Source: Microbacterium sp. zg-Y625 (GTDB taxonomy: Bacteria; Actinomycetota; Actinomycetes; Actinomycetales; Microbacteriaceae). From it: DNA of 64,000 bases. A model generated the notes under the pieces. The model did no database searches and had not been told where the DNA came from. It saw only the letters and a program-made list of their open reading frames with translations. Shown here piece after piece: positions 15,383-24,391 of this stretch. Within the stretch, counting starts at the first letter, position 1, and every line of letters starts with the position of its first letter. Where the stretch lies: NCBI RefSeq assembly GCF_030246925.1, contig NZ_CP126740.1, forward strand, positions 1,798,001-1,862,000. The letters are read 5' to 3'. The position numbers and the translations under genes are program-made.

Positions 15383-16554
15383 CCGACGCCTGCCCGGTAC
15401 AGGGACCGCGCCTCGACGACCCCGTCATGCACCCGTCCGGTGGGCGCGATGATCTCCGCCACGCGGCGGTGCCCGGTGGCATCCTTCTCGCAGTGCACGA
15501 CGAGATGGACGGATGCCGCGACGGCGGGCACCACGAACCCCGGGTCGATGTTGCGGCCTGCCAGCAGCGGCAGCGCGGCGAGCTTCGCCAGCGCCTGCTG
15601 CGCCGAGTTGGCGTGGATGCTGGCGGCCCAGGGCACCCCCGTGTTCAGGGCCAGCAGCAGGTCCAGTGCCTCGGCGTCACGCACTTCGCCGACGATCAGC
15701 CTGTCGGGGCGCATGCGCAGCGCCTCCTTGACCAGGCGCCGCAGCGTCACCTCGCCCGTTCCCTCGAGGCTCGGCTGCCGCCCTTGCAGGGCAACGAGGT
15801 CCTCGGCGTCGACGGCGAGTTCGAAGGTCTCCTCCACCGTCACGATGCGGTGTTCCGGCGGGCACGCGGCGATGAGCGCGCCGAGGAGCGTCGTCTTGCC
15901 GCTGTGGGTCGCTCCCGAGATGAGCACGCTGCGGCCGGCTGCCATCGCCCCGCGCAGCATGTCGGCGGCCCGCAGGGTGAGCGAGCCCGCGGCGACGAGC
16001 CGGTCGAGGTCGCGGAACATCGGGAGGAACCGGCGGATGTTCACCGACCAGTGCCTGCGCGTGATGTCGGGGATCACCACGTGCAGGCGCGACCCGTCGG
16101 GAAGCGATGCGTCGACGAACGGCTGGCTGAGGTCCACGCGGCGACCGCTGGCATGCAGCATCCTCTCCACGAGGTCCCGTACGGCGGAATCCGTCAACGT
16201 CAGGGGCAGCCGTTCGCTGCGCCCCGCCCGGGCGATGAAGATGCGGTCCGGCGCGTTGATCCAGACTTCTTCCACCGTCGGGTCCTCGAGATACGGCTGC
16301 AGCGGCCCATAGCCGGTGACCGCCGCGAGCACCTCTCGCACGCACGCGCCCTCGTCATCGACGGGGGCCAGCCCGCGCGCAAGGGCGAAGTCGTTGTGAC
16401 GGCGCACCTCGGCCCGCGCGATCTCCGTAGCCACCTCAGCGATGCGGGCGGCATCGACGGGCTCGGCGCGCAGCCGCTCGCGCACGCGCTCGGTGACCCC
16501 CGCCGCGATGTGGGCGGCTCCGGTCGACGCGTAGGCCAGGCTCACCCGATGCAT
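15379..16554 (-). CDS. tadA: Tad pilus secretion ATPase TadA (CpaF-like)
   Basis: Hexameric AAA-type ATPase powering pilus assembly, about 391 aa. The N-terminal domain has VTGYGPLQPYLEDPTVEEVW; the ATPase core has Walker A SGATHSGKTT, the Asp box VTVEETFEL, and LIVGEVRDAEALDLLLALNT as Walker B/His-box region with SIHANSAQQAL. The ATG at 16554 is proposed; a GTG 13 codons upstream lies inside a DnaA-box-like sequence and has no ribosome binding site. First gene of a tadA-B-C-flp-E-E-G operon; no CpaE-like or prepilin peptidase gene is in the window. Confidence 0.87.
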   Translation of the reverse strand: MHRVSLAYASTGAAHIAAGVTERVRERLRAEPVDAARIAEVATEIARAEVRRHNDFALARGLAPVDDEGACVREVLAAVTGYGPLQPYLEDPTVEEVWINAPDRIFIARAGRSERLPLTLTDSAVRDLVERMLHASGRRVDLSQPFVDASLPDGSRLHVVIPDITRRHWSVNIRRFLPMFRDLDRLVAAGSLTLRAADMLRGAMAAGRSVLISGATHSGKTTLLGALIAACPPEHRIVTVEETFELAVDAEDLVALQGRQPSLEGTGEVTLRRLVKEALRMRPDRLIVGEVRDAEALDLLLALNTGVPWAASIHANSAQQALAKLAALPLLAGRNIDPGFVVPAVAASVHLVVHCEKDATGHRRVAEIIAPTGRVHDGVVEARSLYRAGVG

Positions 16555-16585
16555 CCTCGCAACGGCCCGCCGGTGGTGCGCCGAG

Positions 16586-16594
16586 TTATCCACA
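16586..16594 (+). promoter_or_regulatory. Perfect DnaA box upstream of tadA
   Basis: TTATCCACA matches the DnaA-box consensus at all nine positions. Read on the minus strand it contains GGATAACT, which could also be a -10 element for tadA with a leader of about 25 nt. Given the high GC content, a perfect box by chance in 64 kb is not expected often. Confidence 0.45.
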
Positions 16595-16694
16595 GTGCGG
16601 GCGGCGCGAGCCGGTGCACGTGGCCCTCGCTTCGTTGGTGCGCGCGGTGAGCTGAGCGCGGGAGGTGTCCGCGGCTCCGCCTACGCTGGAAGAC

Positions 16695-16970
16695 ATGCTG
16701 ATCGGTTCCATCCGCCCCGTCGAGTCCCGCGAGATCACCGTCGAGGCGCAGTCCCTCGCCGAGATCCACGAGAAGCTCGCGGCGCAGATGCCGACGGGCT
16801 GGCAGCTGAGCGATGCGCCGGTGCGCATGACCAAGGGCACGATCACGGTCACCGCCGTCGCCACGATCGTGCGCCGCGACGGCGGGCGCGAGATCGAGGC
16901 CGACGACATGCCCGCTCTGAAGGCGCAGGTCCCCGAAGGGTGGCAGCTCGTGCATGTGCGCAAGCCGTAA
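16695..16970 (+). CDS. Small conserved-looking cytosolic protein
   Basis: A 91-aa protein without signal peptide or membrane helix: MLIGSIRPVESREITVEAQS, a mixed alpha/beta pattern with MPTGWQLSDAPVRMTKGTIT and a near repeat of the Gly-Trp-Gln motif (VPEGWQLVHVRKP) at the end. The doubled P-x-GWQL motif is the main recognisable feature. The ATG at 16695 lies 7 nt after TACGCT, a leaderless arrangement; the upstream in-frame GTG at 16665 overlaps its own GGAGG and is unlikely. Function unknown. Confidence 0.7.
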   Translation: MLIGSIRPVESREITVEAQSLAEIHEKLAAQMPTGWQLSDAPVRMTKGTITVTAVATIVRRDGGREIEADDMPALKAQVPEGWQLVHVRKP

Positions 16971-17034
16971 CGAGTCCGCCGAGAACGTCGCCCACCGGGG
17001 AGACGCACCTTCCCCACACGTCACAGGAGAGCCC

Positions 17035-17745
17035 ATGCGCGGCGCCACCGCCCGACGCCGTCCGCGCGCCCGAGTATGGGTGCCGCTCGTCCTGCTCCTC
17101 ATCGCGGCCCTCGTGGTCATCGGCCTGTCGCTCTCGGCCGAAGGACTGCGCGCGGATCGGCCCGGCGCGGAGGCCTCCGCCGCGCAGGCCGTGGACGTGC
17201 TGGCCATCACCGACGGCGACACCATCGACACCACGGCGGGCAAGGTGCGCCTGATCGGCATCGATACCCCGGAGCGGGGCGAGGTGGGCTTTGCGGATGC
17301 CGGGGCCGAGCTCGGCGCCTTTCTGTCCGCCGGCCCGGTGACCCTGGTCGCCGTCACCGGCAACGACGACACCGACCGGTACGGGCGGCTGCTCCGCTAC
17401 GTGCGGGTCGACGGCCGTGACGCGGGCGCCCACATGCTGCAGACCGGATGGGCGACGGCCCGATACGACAGCCGCGATGGCTACGACGGGCACCCGCTCG
17501 AAGAGGAGTACATCGCGCTCGACACCGCGCACGCGATGCCCACCGCCCCCACCCCGGCGGCGGAGCCCGTCGAGCCCCCGGCAGGCGAGGCCGTGGGCGA
17601 GGCCGTGGGCGACGGGACCGACCCGCGGTTCGACAGCTGCCGCGAGGCCAACGCCCACGGCTACGGCGAATACGAGGCCACCGTCGATCCCGAGTACGAC
17701 TGGTACCGCGACGGTGACGGCGACGGCTGGGCGTGCGAGCGCTGA
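17035..17745 (+). CDS. Membrane-anchored thermonuclease-like protein with excalibur domain
   Basis: A 236-aa protein: basic N terminus, one transmembrane helix (VWVPLVLLLIAALVVIGLSL), an SNase-like domain (ITDGDTIDT, VRLIGIDTPERGE, TDRYGRLLRYVRVDGRD, LQTGWATARY) and a C-terminal Ca-binding excalibur motif (DWYRDGDGDGWACER) after a Pro/Ala linker. Arg and Glu of the TPERGE motif and the Asp residues of the family active site are present. It is predicted to be a surface nuclease. The ATG at 17035 has AGGAG 6-7 nt upstream. Confidence 0.87.
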   Translation: MRGATARRRPRARVWVPLVLLLIAALVVIGLSLSAEGLRADRPGAEASAAQAVDVLAITDGDTIDTTAGKVRLIGIDTPERGEVGFADAGAELGAFLSAGPVTLVAVTGNDDTDRYGRLLRYVRVDGRDAGAHMLQTGWATARYDSRDGYDGHPLEEEYIALDTAHAMPTAPTPAAEPVEPPAGEAVGEAVGDGTDPRFDSCREANAHGYGEYEATVDPEYDWYRDGDGDGWACER

Positions 17746-17788
17746 CCCGCCTCTGGCGGGGCCGAGGGGCGCCGACCATAGTGGAGCC

Positions 17789-20407
17789 ATGCCGTCCCCG
17801 GACACGCGCGCCCAGCTGATCGACACGATCAGCGAAGCGGTGCACGCGCGCACGTGCGTCGTGCTCGTGGGCCTGCCGGGGTCGGGGCGCCGCGACGCGA
17901 TGGCCCGGTTGCGGGTGCGCTTCGCGGATGAGGACTGGACGATCGCCTCGGTCACCGGCTTCCACGCCGACGGGCCTCCGCTCGAGTCCCTGGCCCTCTC
18001 GGGTTTCGCCCCGCCTGCGCCCGCCGCGACCGCCGCCCTCGCCGCAGCGACACAGGCCCTGGCCTCCCTGAGCGCGGAGCGCCCCGCGCTGCTCCTGATC
18101 GAGCAGGCCGATCAGCTCGATGAGGCGTCGACGTCAGCAGTCGCCGCCGCGATCGGCATCGGGGACCTCACCGCCGTCGCATCCATACGCCCGCCCTTCC
18201 CCGGGTACACACGCATCGAGGCCGCGCTGTCGCGGCGCGAGACCACCGCACTGTGGATGCCGGCCCTCCCCTTCGAGGACATCCATCGACTCATCTCGGA
18301 CGCCCTGGGTGGCAGCGTGAACACCGACGCCGCCGGCCGCATCTATGCGCTTTCGGGCGGACTGCCGGGCATCGCCCGCTCCATCGCCGTCGAAGCCCGC
18401 CGGGCCGGCAGGCTGGTGCGGCGCGGGGCGCAGTGGTCGGCAGAACGGGACCTGTGGAGCCCTGCTCTGGCGGTGACCCTCTCGCGGTTCGCCGACGGCC
18501 TGACCGAGGCCGAGCGTGACGGATGCTGGATCCTCGCCGAACTCGGCCCCAGCAGCCCCGAGACGGTGCGACAGGCGCTGCCGTGGTCGGTCGTGACCGC
18601 CCTCGATGATCGCGGGCTGGTCCGGTTCGTCGATGCCGATGCCGGCTCCCTCGTGGCCCTGTTCCCCCCGGTGCTGGAAGACCACCTGCGTCATCGTGCC
18701 CGCAGTGCGCGCGGCAGGCAGGCCGCCGAGCTCGTCGCCACGGGCCGCGCCGCCGCGCCGGAGACGCCGACGCGCCGCCCGGAAAGCGAACGACCTGCGC
18801 TCCACGCGCCGCTGGGCTGGTCGTCGTCGCCGGAGGCCGCCGCGATCCTCGGACGCGTGCTGCGCGAGGACGCCGCCCGTCGCGTCGCGATCACGCGCGA
18901 GGACTGGCAGGAGAAGCCGACGGCAGTGACGGCGGTCGCCCACCTCCAGGCTCTGGTAGACGACGCCGCCGGACCGCAGCAGGTCGACGCCGTGCTCAGT
19001 GCCGTCGACAACACGGCGCTGCCGCCCGATCGCGACACCGTGCGGCTGCGCATCTGGGAGATCATCTATCGCGCCCTCGTCCGCCACGATCCGCACGGCG
19101 CTATGGCGCTGCTCGACAGGACCCGACGCGAGATCCCGGTGGCCGTGACAGTGCTCAACGCCATAGAGCAGCACATTCGTCTGGTCGTCACGGGCATCGG
19201 CCCCGCCGAGCTGCCGCCCTATCCCACCGCGGCCGAGATCGACGAGGTGCACAGGCTCTCCCGCCCGAGCCCCTCGCTCAGCCTGCCACGCTCGCATGCC
19301 GTCGACGTGGTGCGGCTGGTCCGCGGCGAGGTGCTGCTCAGCGGCGCTCGAACCTCCGACGCCCTCGCCGACTTCGCCGATCTCTCGCCGACGGATCCGC
19401 TGCGGCGTGACCCTTACTCCATCCCTTCCCTCGCGCAACTCTGCGACGGCGACATCGAGGGCGCCGTGCGCCGCTCGCAGCGCGAACTCGACCTGGCGCG
19501 CGGCACGCTGGATCGCACGCGCATCGAGCCGCACGGCTACGTCGTGGCCCTGGGGCTGCTCCTGCAGGGCCGACTGGGCACGCTGCGCGACCACCTGACG
19601 AGCATGTTCGCGGTCAACGCCCCGGCCGTCCTGGTGCCCGACTCGCGCGCAGGCCTGCTGTCCATCAGCGCGGCCCTCTCGCTCTGGGAGGCCAACCTTC
19701 CGAGTGCGCGCGCCATGGTCGCGCAGGTCGAAGACCTTGAGCTCAGCGGCGGCCCCTTCCCCCTCATAGGCGCCGACGTGTCCGCCGCCGCGCTGGCCGT
19801 CGCACGGGGTGTGCCCCCCGCGGAGGCGACGCGCGCGGCGTGGGAACGCACCGGACACCTCATCGACGAGGGGCACCTGCTGGCAGCGGTGTTCGACGGC
19901 GTGCGCCTGATCGACCTGCACGTCGACCTCGAGGCGACCGCGCGGCTCACGCAGGTGGCGTACTCCGCTCAGGGCACGCTGCTGCCCGCGCTGGGCGCAT
20001 TCCTCGAAGGCGCGGTCGCGCAGTCGCCGGACCAACTCCTCGCCGCGGCGGGCACCCTGCGTGAGCAGGACCTCGGGCTGTACGGCACCCGCGCGCACGC
20101 GATGGCGATCCGCCGGCTCCGCGACGCCGGCCGCGCCGACGATGCCGCACGCGAATCGCAGCGCCTGCGTCGCGCAGTGCAGGCTGCCGGCGACGACCTC
20201 TCGCTGCTGCTGTCGGCGCGCTTCGACCCCGCCACCGTGCTGACCCCGCGCGAGCGGGAGGTAGCGCGCCTCATCGCCGCCGGCGGCACCAACCGAGACG
20301 TCGCCGAGAAGCTCGTCGTGAGCGAGCGCACCATCGACAACCACCTGTACCGCATCTTCCGCAAGCTCGGTGTGAACACCCGCGAGGAGCTCGCCGGGCT
20401 GGTCTGA
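17789..20407 (+). CDS. Very large LuxR-family regulator with AAA-like N-terminal domain
   Basis: An 872-aa LAL/MalT-style regulator. The N terminus has a P-loop-like VVLVGLPGSGRRDAM and a Walker B-like LLLIEQADQLDE; the Walker A Lys is replaced by Arg, so ATP binding may be altered. A long helical middle region resembles TPR/ATPase linker segments. The C terminus is a GerE/LuxR helix-turn-helix: LTPREREVARLIAAGGTNRD, VSERTIDNHLYRIFRKLGV. The ATG at 17789 has CATAGT 6 nt before it; a longer in-frame reading to 17417 overlaps the nuclease gene. Targets are unknown. Confidence 0.82.
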   Translation: MPSPDTRAQLIDTISEAVHARTCVVLVGLPGSGRRDAMARLRVRFADEDWTIASVTGFHADGPPLESLALSGFAPPAPAATAALAAATQALASLSAERPALLLIEQADQLDEASTSAVAAAIGIGDLTAVASIRPPFPGYTRIEAALSRRETTALWMPALPFEDIHRLISDALGGSVNTDAAGRIYALSGGLPGIARSIAVEARRAGRLVRRGAQWSAERDLWSPALAVTLSRFADGLTEAERDGCWILAELGPSSPETVRQALPWSVVTALDDRGLVRFVDADAGSLVALFPPVLEDHLRHRARSARGRQAAELVATGRAAAPETPTRRPESERPALHAPLGWSSSPEAAAILGRVLREDAARRVAITREDWQEKPTAVTAVAHLQALVDDAAGPQQVDAVLSAVDNTALPPDRDTVRLRIWEIIYRALVRHDPHGAMALLDRTRREIPVAVTVLNAIEQHIRLVVTGIGPAELPPYPTAAEIDEVHRLSRPSPSLSLPRSHAVDVVRLVRGEVLLSGARTSDALADFADLSPTDPLRRDPYSIPSLAQLCDGDIEGAVRRSQRELDLARGTLDRTRIEPHGYVVALGLLLQGRLGTLRDHLTSMFAVNAPAVLVPDSRAGLLSISAALSLWEANLPSARAMVAQVEDLELSGGPFPLIGADVSAAALAVARGVPPAEATRAAWERTGHLIDEGHLLAAVFDGVRLIDLHVDLEATARLTQVAYSAQGTLLPALGAFLEGAVAQSPDQLLAAAGTLREQDLGLYGTRAHAMAIRRLRDAGRADDAARESQRLRRAVQAAGDDLSLLLSARFDPATVLTPREREVARLIAAGGTNRDVAEKLVVSERTIDNHLYRIFRKLGVNTREELAGLV

Positions 20408-20670
20408 CACGGCGACCGAGCCTGCCCCGCCTCGCCGCTCGGCGAGCTCACGGGCGGTACTCACGCTCGGGCGTGCCGGTGCTCAGCCCGAGCCACCCCG
20501 GTGCTCCTTCCTGCCTGCCGGCGTACCGATCGCGTGAACCCGCCGCCTGTGCGACCGCCCCCGCCGCCTGAAATGGATGACCGGCAGGCGCGACCTGGTG
20601 CCGCCGCGTGACCGTCCGCTTCCGACGGCCCACCGAGCGCCGGATACCCGGCGGAAGGAGTGATGCCGTC

Positions 20671-21423
20671 ATGGACGCGATCGTGCGTTCCGCGCCCGCG
20701 CCCGCGCCCGCGCGGCGCGTGGTGCGCGCCTGCGAGCTGGCCGTCATCATCCCTGCCCACAACGAAGCGGACGCCATCGCCGGCACGTTGGACGCACTCG
20801 CCTGGCAGACTGCAGTACCGCGCCGCTTCATCGTCGTGGCGGACAACTGCACCGACGCGACCGGGCCCATCGCCGCCGCCCACGGCGCCGACGTCATGGT
20901 CACCGAGGGCAATAGAGACCGCAAGGCCGGAGCACTCAACCAGGCGCTGGCATCCCTGGGGGGCGCCGCGCCCCGGTTCGTGCTGGTCCTCGATGCCGAC
21001 ACCCGGCTCGCTCCGGAGTTCATCGACGCGGCCCTGAGGACGCTCACCGCGGACGACGCGCTCGGAGCCGTCAGCGGGCTGGTCGTCAGCGAGCAGCCGG
21101 GGCGGATGCTGCAGCAGTTCCAGGCCGACGATCACGTGCGCTACGGCACCCACATCCGGGCGACCGGACGGGTGAGCGTCGTCACCGGCACGGCGTCGAT
21201 GTTCCGCACCGCCGCGCTCCGCGACGTCGCCGGCCAGCGCGGGGCGACGCTTCCCGGGCAGCGGGGCGACGTCTACGACCGCGCGGCGATCATCGAGGAC
21301 TCCGAACTCACCCTGGCACTGAAGACGTGCGGCTGGGGCCTGGTCGCCCCCGAGCAGTGCGTGTGGACCACCGAGCTCACGCCCACGTGGGGAGGTCTGC
21401 ACAGCCAGCGCGTCCGCTGGTAG
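20671..21423 (+). pseudogene. Truncated GT2 glycosyltransferase (BcsA/hyaluronan-synthase style)
   Basis: Reading from the ATG at 20671 (GGAAGGAG 10 nt upstream) gives 250 aa of a GT2 catalytic domain: CELAVIIPAHNEADAIAGTL, the DxD-like VLVLDADTRL, a Glu-Asp pair in AIIEDSELTLALKTCGWGL and the QxxRW motif as SQRVRW. It then stops at TAG. The codons after the stop continue K-G-M-R, as expected for a family member reading RWYKGMR, so the stop replaces a likely Tyr. Homology is lost soon after, and the membrane helices that should follow are absent. Either a remnant or, less likely, a soluble minimal transferase. Confidence 0.65.
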
Positions 21424-21547
21424 AAGGGCATGCGCGCGCCTCGCGGTTTTCTCCGGCGATCGCGGGTGCGCGCACGGCGTTCGGCACGGCAGGATCGGTA
21501 GTCGACCCGAGGAGTCCTCTCCCGGCCGGCGACCACGAAGGGACGAC

Positions 21548-22396
21548 ATGCTGACCATCGAGCAGGCACTCGCCGTACAGCGCGACGCCGCCGTGCACAA
21601 GGCGCACGGACTCCGTGCGCCGGCGCGGTTCGTGGTCTCCGGCATGCTCGCCGGAGCATATCTCGGCATCGGCGTCATCCTCATGGTGAGCACCGCCGGC
21701 CCCCTCACCGCCGCCGGCTCCGGCGCCGGCAAGCTCGTCGGCGGGCTCGTGTTCGCCGCCGCCCTGACCCTGGTGGTCTTCGCCGGCGGCGAGCTCGTGA
21801 CCTCCAGCATGATGACCCTCACCCAGGGCGTCGCAATGCGCGCGGTCCGGCCCGCGCGGGCCGCCGCAGCTTTGGGCGTCACCTTCGTCGCCAACCTGGG
21901 CGGCGCCGCCCTCTTCGCCGCCGCGGTCGCGGGTGCCGGGCTGCTGCACTCCAGCTCGGGCGCCGAGAGAATGCTGACCGACATGCTGACCGCGAAGTCC
22001 GCGGAGCTGCCGCACGAGCTGTTCCTTCGCGGCATCCTCTGCAACGTGCTGGTGTGTCTGGCGATCTGGATGTGCGCGCGCCTCACCTCCGACGGGCCGA
22101 AGATCGCCGTGATCGCGTTCGCGATCCTCGCCTTCGTGGCCTCGGGATACGAGCACGTGGTCGCCAACATGACGACTTACGCACTGGGACTCATGACCGG
22201 CGTCGACGCCGCGACATGGGCCGGCTTCGGCGGCAACATGCTCTGGGTGGGCGCCGGCAACCTGATCGGCGGCGCCGTGGTCGTCGGCCTCGGGTACTGG
22301 TTCGTCGGGGGCTCGCCACGTGGCGCTGATGCCTCCGTCGTCGAGGACGAGGGTGCGTCCGTCATGGCCGAGAGCGGGTCCCGGTCCCCCCACTAG
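21548..22396 (+). CDS. Formate/nitrite transporter family channel
   Basis: Pentameric FNT channel of 282 aa with six helices. Family marks are the N-terminal LRAPARFVVSGMLAGAYLGI, GGELVTSSMMTL, ILCNVLVCLAIWMC, SGYEHVVANMTTYALG with the gating His, and GGNMLWVGAGNLIGGAVVVG. The wording is closer to NirC-type channels, but substrate (formate, nitrite, hydrosulfide) cannot be assigned. A GAAGGGA site precedes the ATG. The acidic C-terminal tail is variable. Confidence 0.87.
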   Translation: MLTIEQALAVQRDAAVHKAHGLRAPARFVVSGMLAGAYLGIGVILMVSTAGPLTAAGSGAGKLVGGLVFAAALTLVVFAGGELVTSSMMTLTQGVAMRAVRPARAAAALGVTFVANLGGAALFAAAVAGAGLLHSSSGAERMLTDMLTAKSAELPHELFLRGILCNVLVCLAIWMCARLTSDGPKIAVIAFAILAFVASGYEHVVANMTTYALGLMTGVDAATWAGFGGNMLWVGAGNLIGGAVVVGLGYWFVGGSPRGADASVVEDEGASVMAESGSRSPH

Positions 22397-22409
22397 ACTG
22401 GGGCGACCC

Positions 22410-22491
22410 GCGGGAGTGGTGGAATTGGCAGACACGCAGGATTTAGGTTCCTGTGCCTTCGGGCGTGTGGGTTCAAGTCCCACCTTCCGCA
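22410..22491 (+). tRNA. tRNA-Leu (anticodon TAG)
   Basis: An 82-nt cloverleaf with acceptor GCGGGAG / CTTCCGC (one G-U), D-arm region TGGTGGAATTGGCAGACAC, anticodon stem CAGGA / TCCTG around loop TTTAGGT, a long variable arm as in class II tRNAs and T-arm GTGGGTTCAAGTCCCAC. The anticodon is TAG. The 3' CCA is not encoded (ACG follows). Confidence 0.93.
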
Positions 22492-22550
22492 CGGGTGGAT
22501 GCTGCGGCATCCACCGCTGACACCGCCGATATCCGACCGACGGGACCCCT

Positions 22551-23354
22551 GTGCTCGAGACCGCACTGCACGCACCGACCGCGCTGATCCCGTGGCTGGA
22601 CCCCGCCACGATCATCACGAACTCGCAGCCGTGGGCGCTGCTGGTGGTGTGCTTCATCGTCTTCGCAGAGACCGGGTTGCTCGTCGGCTTCCTGCTGCCC
22701 GGCGACACGCTGCTCATCATGGCGGGCCTGCTGTCCCACTCGACGGAGATCGCGCCCGACGGCGTCTTCGGCATCAGCCCGTGGTGGGTGGCCCTGCTCA
22801 TCGGGCTCTCCGCCTTCGTCGGCGGTGAGGCCGGGTACTTCATCGGCCACAAGGGCGGGCCGGCGGTGTTCGAGCGCAAGGAATCGGGCGTCTTCAGCCG
22901 CCGCAACGTCGAGCGCACCAACGCGTTCTTCGAGCGCTACGGCGGACTGACGATCATCCTCGCCCGCTTCGTTCCCATCGTGCGCACCTTCGCCCCGGTC
23001 GCTGCGGGCGTCGGGCACATGCCCTGGCGCCGCTATTCGCTGTACAACCTCATCGGCGCGATCCTGTGGGGCTTCGGACTGACGATGATCGGCTACGGCA
23101 TCGGGTTCATCCCCTTCGTCGGCGACTTCGTGTCGGAGTACATCGACGTGATCCTGCTCGTCGCGGTGGCGGGCACCATGGTCTTCATCATCTGGCACTA
23201 CTTCGCCGAGCGCCGCAAGGTCGCGCAGGAGAAGGCCGCCGGCGACGACGGCGTGACGGATGCCGCCGAGGCCGAGGAGCTGGTCCTGGACCAGGACACG
23301 TTCCAGAACGACATCGACGACGACCCCGAAGGTCCCTCGGCGGCGCGCAGCTAA
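22551..23354 (+). CDS. DedA family membrane protein
   Basis: Polytopic protein of 267 aa. DedA/SNARE-associated family features: FAETGLLVGFLLPGDTLLIM, FVGGEAGYFIGHKGG, RTNAFFERYGGLTIILARFV, PIVRTFAPVAAGVGHMPWRR and YNLIGAILWGFGLTMIGYGI. Members act in membrane lipid homeostasis, with some implicated in undecaprenyl-phosphate recycling. The acidic C-terminal tail is unusual in length. It overlaps the ku gene end by 4 bp, convergently. Confidence 0.9.
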   Translation: MLETALHAPTALIPWLDPATIITNSQPWALLVVCFIVFAETGLLVGFLLPGDTLLIMAGLLSHSTEIAPDGVFGISPWWVALLIGLSAFVGGEAGYFIGHKGGPAVFERKESGVFSRRNVERTNAFFERYGGLTIILARFVPIVRTFAPVAAGVGHMPWRRYSLYNLIGAILWGFGLTMIGYGIGFIPFVGDFVSEYIDVILLVAVAGTMVFIIWHYFAERRKVAQEKAAGDDGVTDAAEAEELVLDQDTFQNDIDDDPEGPSAARS

Positions 23355-24331
23355 CTGGCCTTCTTCTTCGCCGGTGCCTTCTTCGCGGGCGCTTTCTTCG
23401 CGGGTGCGCTCTGTGAGGCCGCCGCCTTGGCGGGCGCCTTCTTCGCGGTTGCCTTCTTGGCGGGCGCCTTCTTGGCAGCCGGCGCGTCGTCGGACTTCTC
23501 AGGCGCCGCGGCGTCGGCGTCGGCGCTCCCCGAGCCGCCCCGTGCCGCCCGCGAGCGCTCCACGCTCGCGCGCAGGGCCGCCATCAGGTCGATGACCTCG
23601 CCGCCGGTGTCGGACTCCTCCACCTCGCCGAACGTCTCCGAGGTGTCGAGAGCGTCACCCTTCTCGAGCTTCGCCTCGATGAGGGTGCGCAGCTCCTGCT
23701 GGTACTCGTCGGAGAAGTCCTCCGGCTCGAAGTCACTGGCGAAGCTCTCGACGAGGCTGGCCGACAGCTCCAGCTCCTTCGCCGAGATGCGCACGGACTC
23801 ATCCAGCGCGGGGAAGCTAGCTTCGCGTACTTCATCGGCCCACAGCAGCGTCTGCAGCACGAGCACGTCGCCTCGCACCCGCAGGGCCGCCAGGCGGGTC
23901 TTCTGCCGCAGCGCGAAGCGCACGATCGCGGTGCGGTCGGTCTGCTCGAGGGTCTTCCGCAGCAGCACGTAGGCCTTGGGCGAGGCGGAGTCGGGTTCGA
24001 GGTAGTACGCCTTGTCGAGGGTGAGCAGGTCGATCTGGTCGCTCGGGACGAACTCCACCACGTCGATCTCGCGGCTGCGCTCGGAGGGCAGCGATGCGAT
24101 GTCATCGGCGGTGAGCACGACCGTCTGCTCGCCGTCGTCGTAGGCCTTGTCGATGTCGGCATAGGCCACGACCTCGCCGCAGATCTCGCACTTGCGCTGG
24201 TACCGGATACGCCCGCCGTCGGCGTTGTGCACCTGATGCAGCGGCACGTCGTGGTCCTCGGTGGCGGAATAGACCTTCACCGGCACGTTCACGAGCCCGA
24301 AAGTCAGCGCGCCTTTCCAGATAGCCCTCAT
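23351..24331 (-). CDS. ku: Non-homologous end joining protein Ku
   Basis: Homodimeric DNA-end-binding protein of bacterial NHEJ, 326 aa, recruiting LigD. The core is typical: MRAIWKGALTFGLVNVPVKV, RIRYQRKCEICGEVVAYADI, RFALRQKTRLAALRVRGDVLVLQTL. The C terminus is a Lys/Ala/Pro-rich tail with repeated KKAPAKK units (from about residue 270), as in Ku proteins with extended basic tails that help threading on DNA. The ATG at 24331 fits the conserved start; an in-frame ATG 8 codons upstream (24355), 8 nt after TATAGG, is an alternative. Divergent from ligD. Confidence 0.93.
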   Translation of the reverse strand: MRAIWKGALTFGLVNVPVKVYSATEDHDVPLHQVHNADGGRIRYQRKCEICGEVVAYADIDKAYDDGEQTVVLTADDIASLPSERSREIDVVEFVPSDQIDLLTLDKAYYLEPDSASPKAYVLLRKTLEQTDRTAIVRFALRQKTRLAALRVRGDVLVLQTLLWADEVREASFPALDESVRISAKELELSASLVESFASDFEPEDFSDEYQQELRTLIEAKLEKGDALDTSETFGEVEESDTGGEVIDLMAALRASVERSRAARGGSGSADADAAAPEKSDDAPAAKKAPAKKATAKKAPAKAAASQSAPAKKAPAKKAPAKKKAS

Positions 24332-24391
24332 GCTCACAGTGAACACCCGTCGCATCCGTCACGCCTATAGGTTGCGCACTAACCTGCTGAC

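Noticed and set aside
13599..15482. 627-aa reading frame covering tadB and tadC
   Set aside because: Only the part from 14522 has TadC features; the rest is an out-of-frame shadow of tadB.
17417..17789. Longer start of the LuxR regulator (996 aa)
   Set aside because: The extension overlaps the excalibur nuclease gene in another frame and shows no domain; the ATG at 17789 has its own -10.
23351..23475. Lys/Ala/Pro repeat at the end of ku as an independent DNA repeat
   Set aside because: It is explained by the basic KKAPAKK tail common in actinobacterial Ku proteins.
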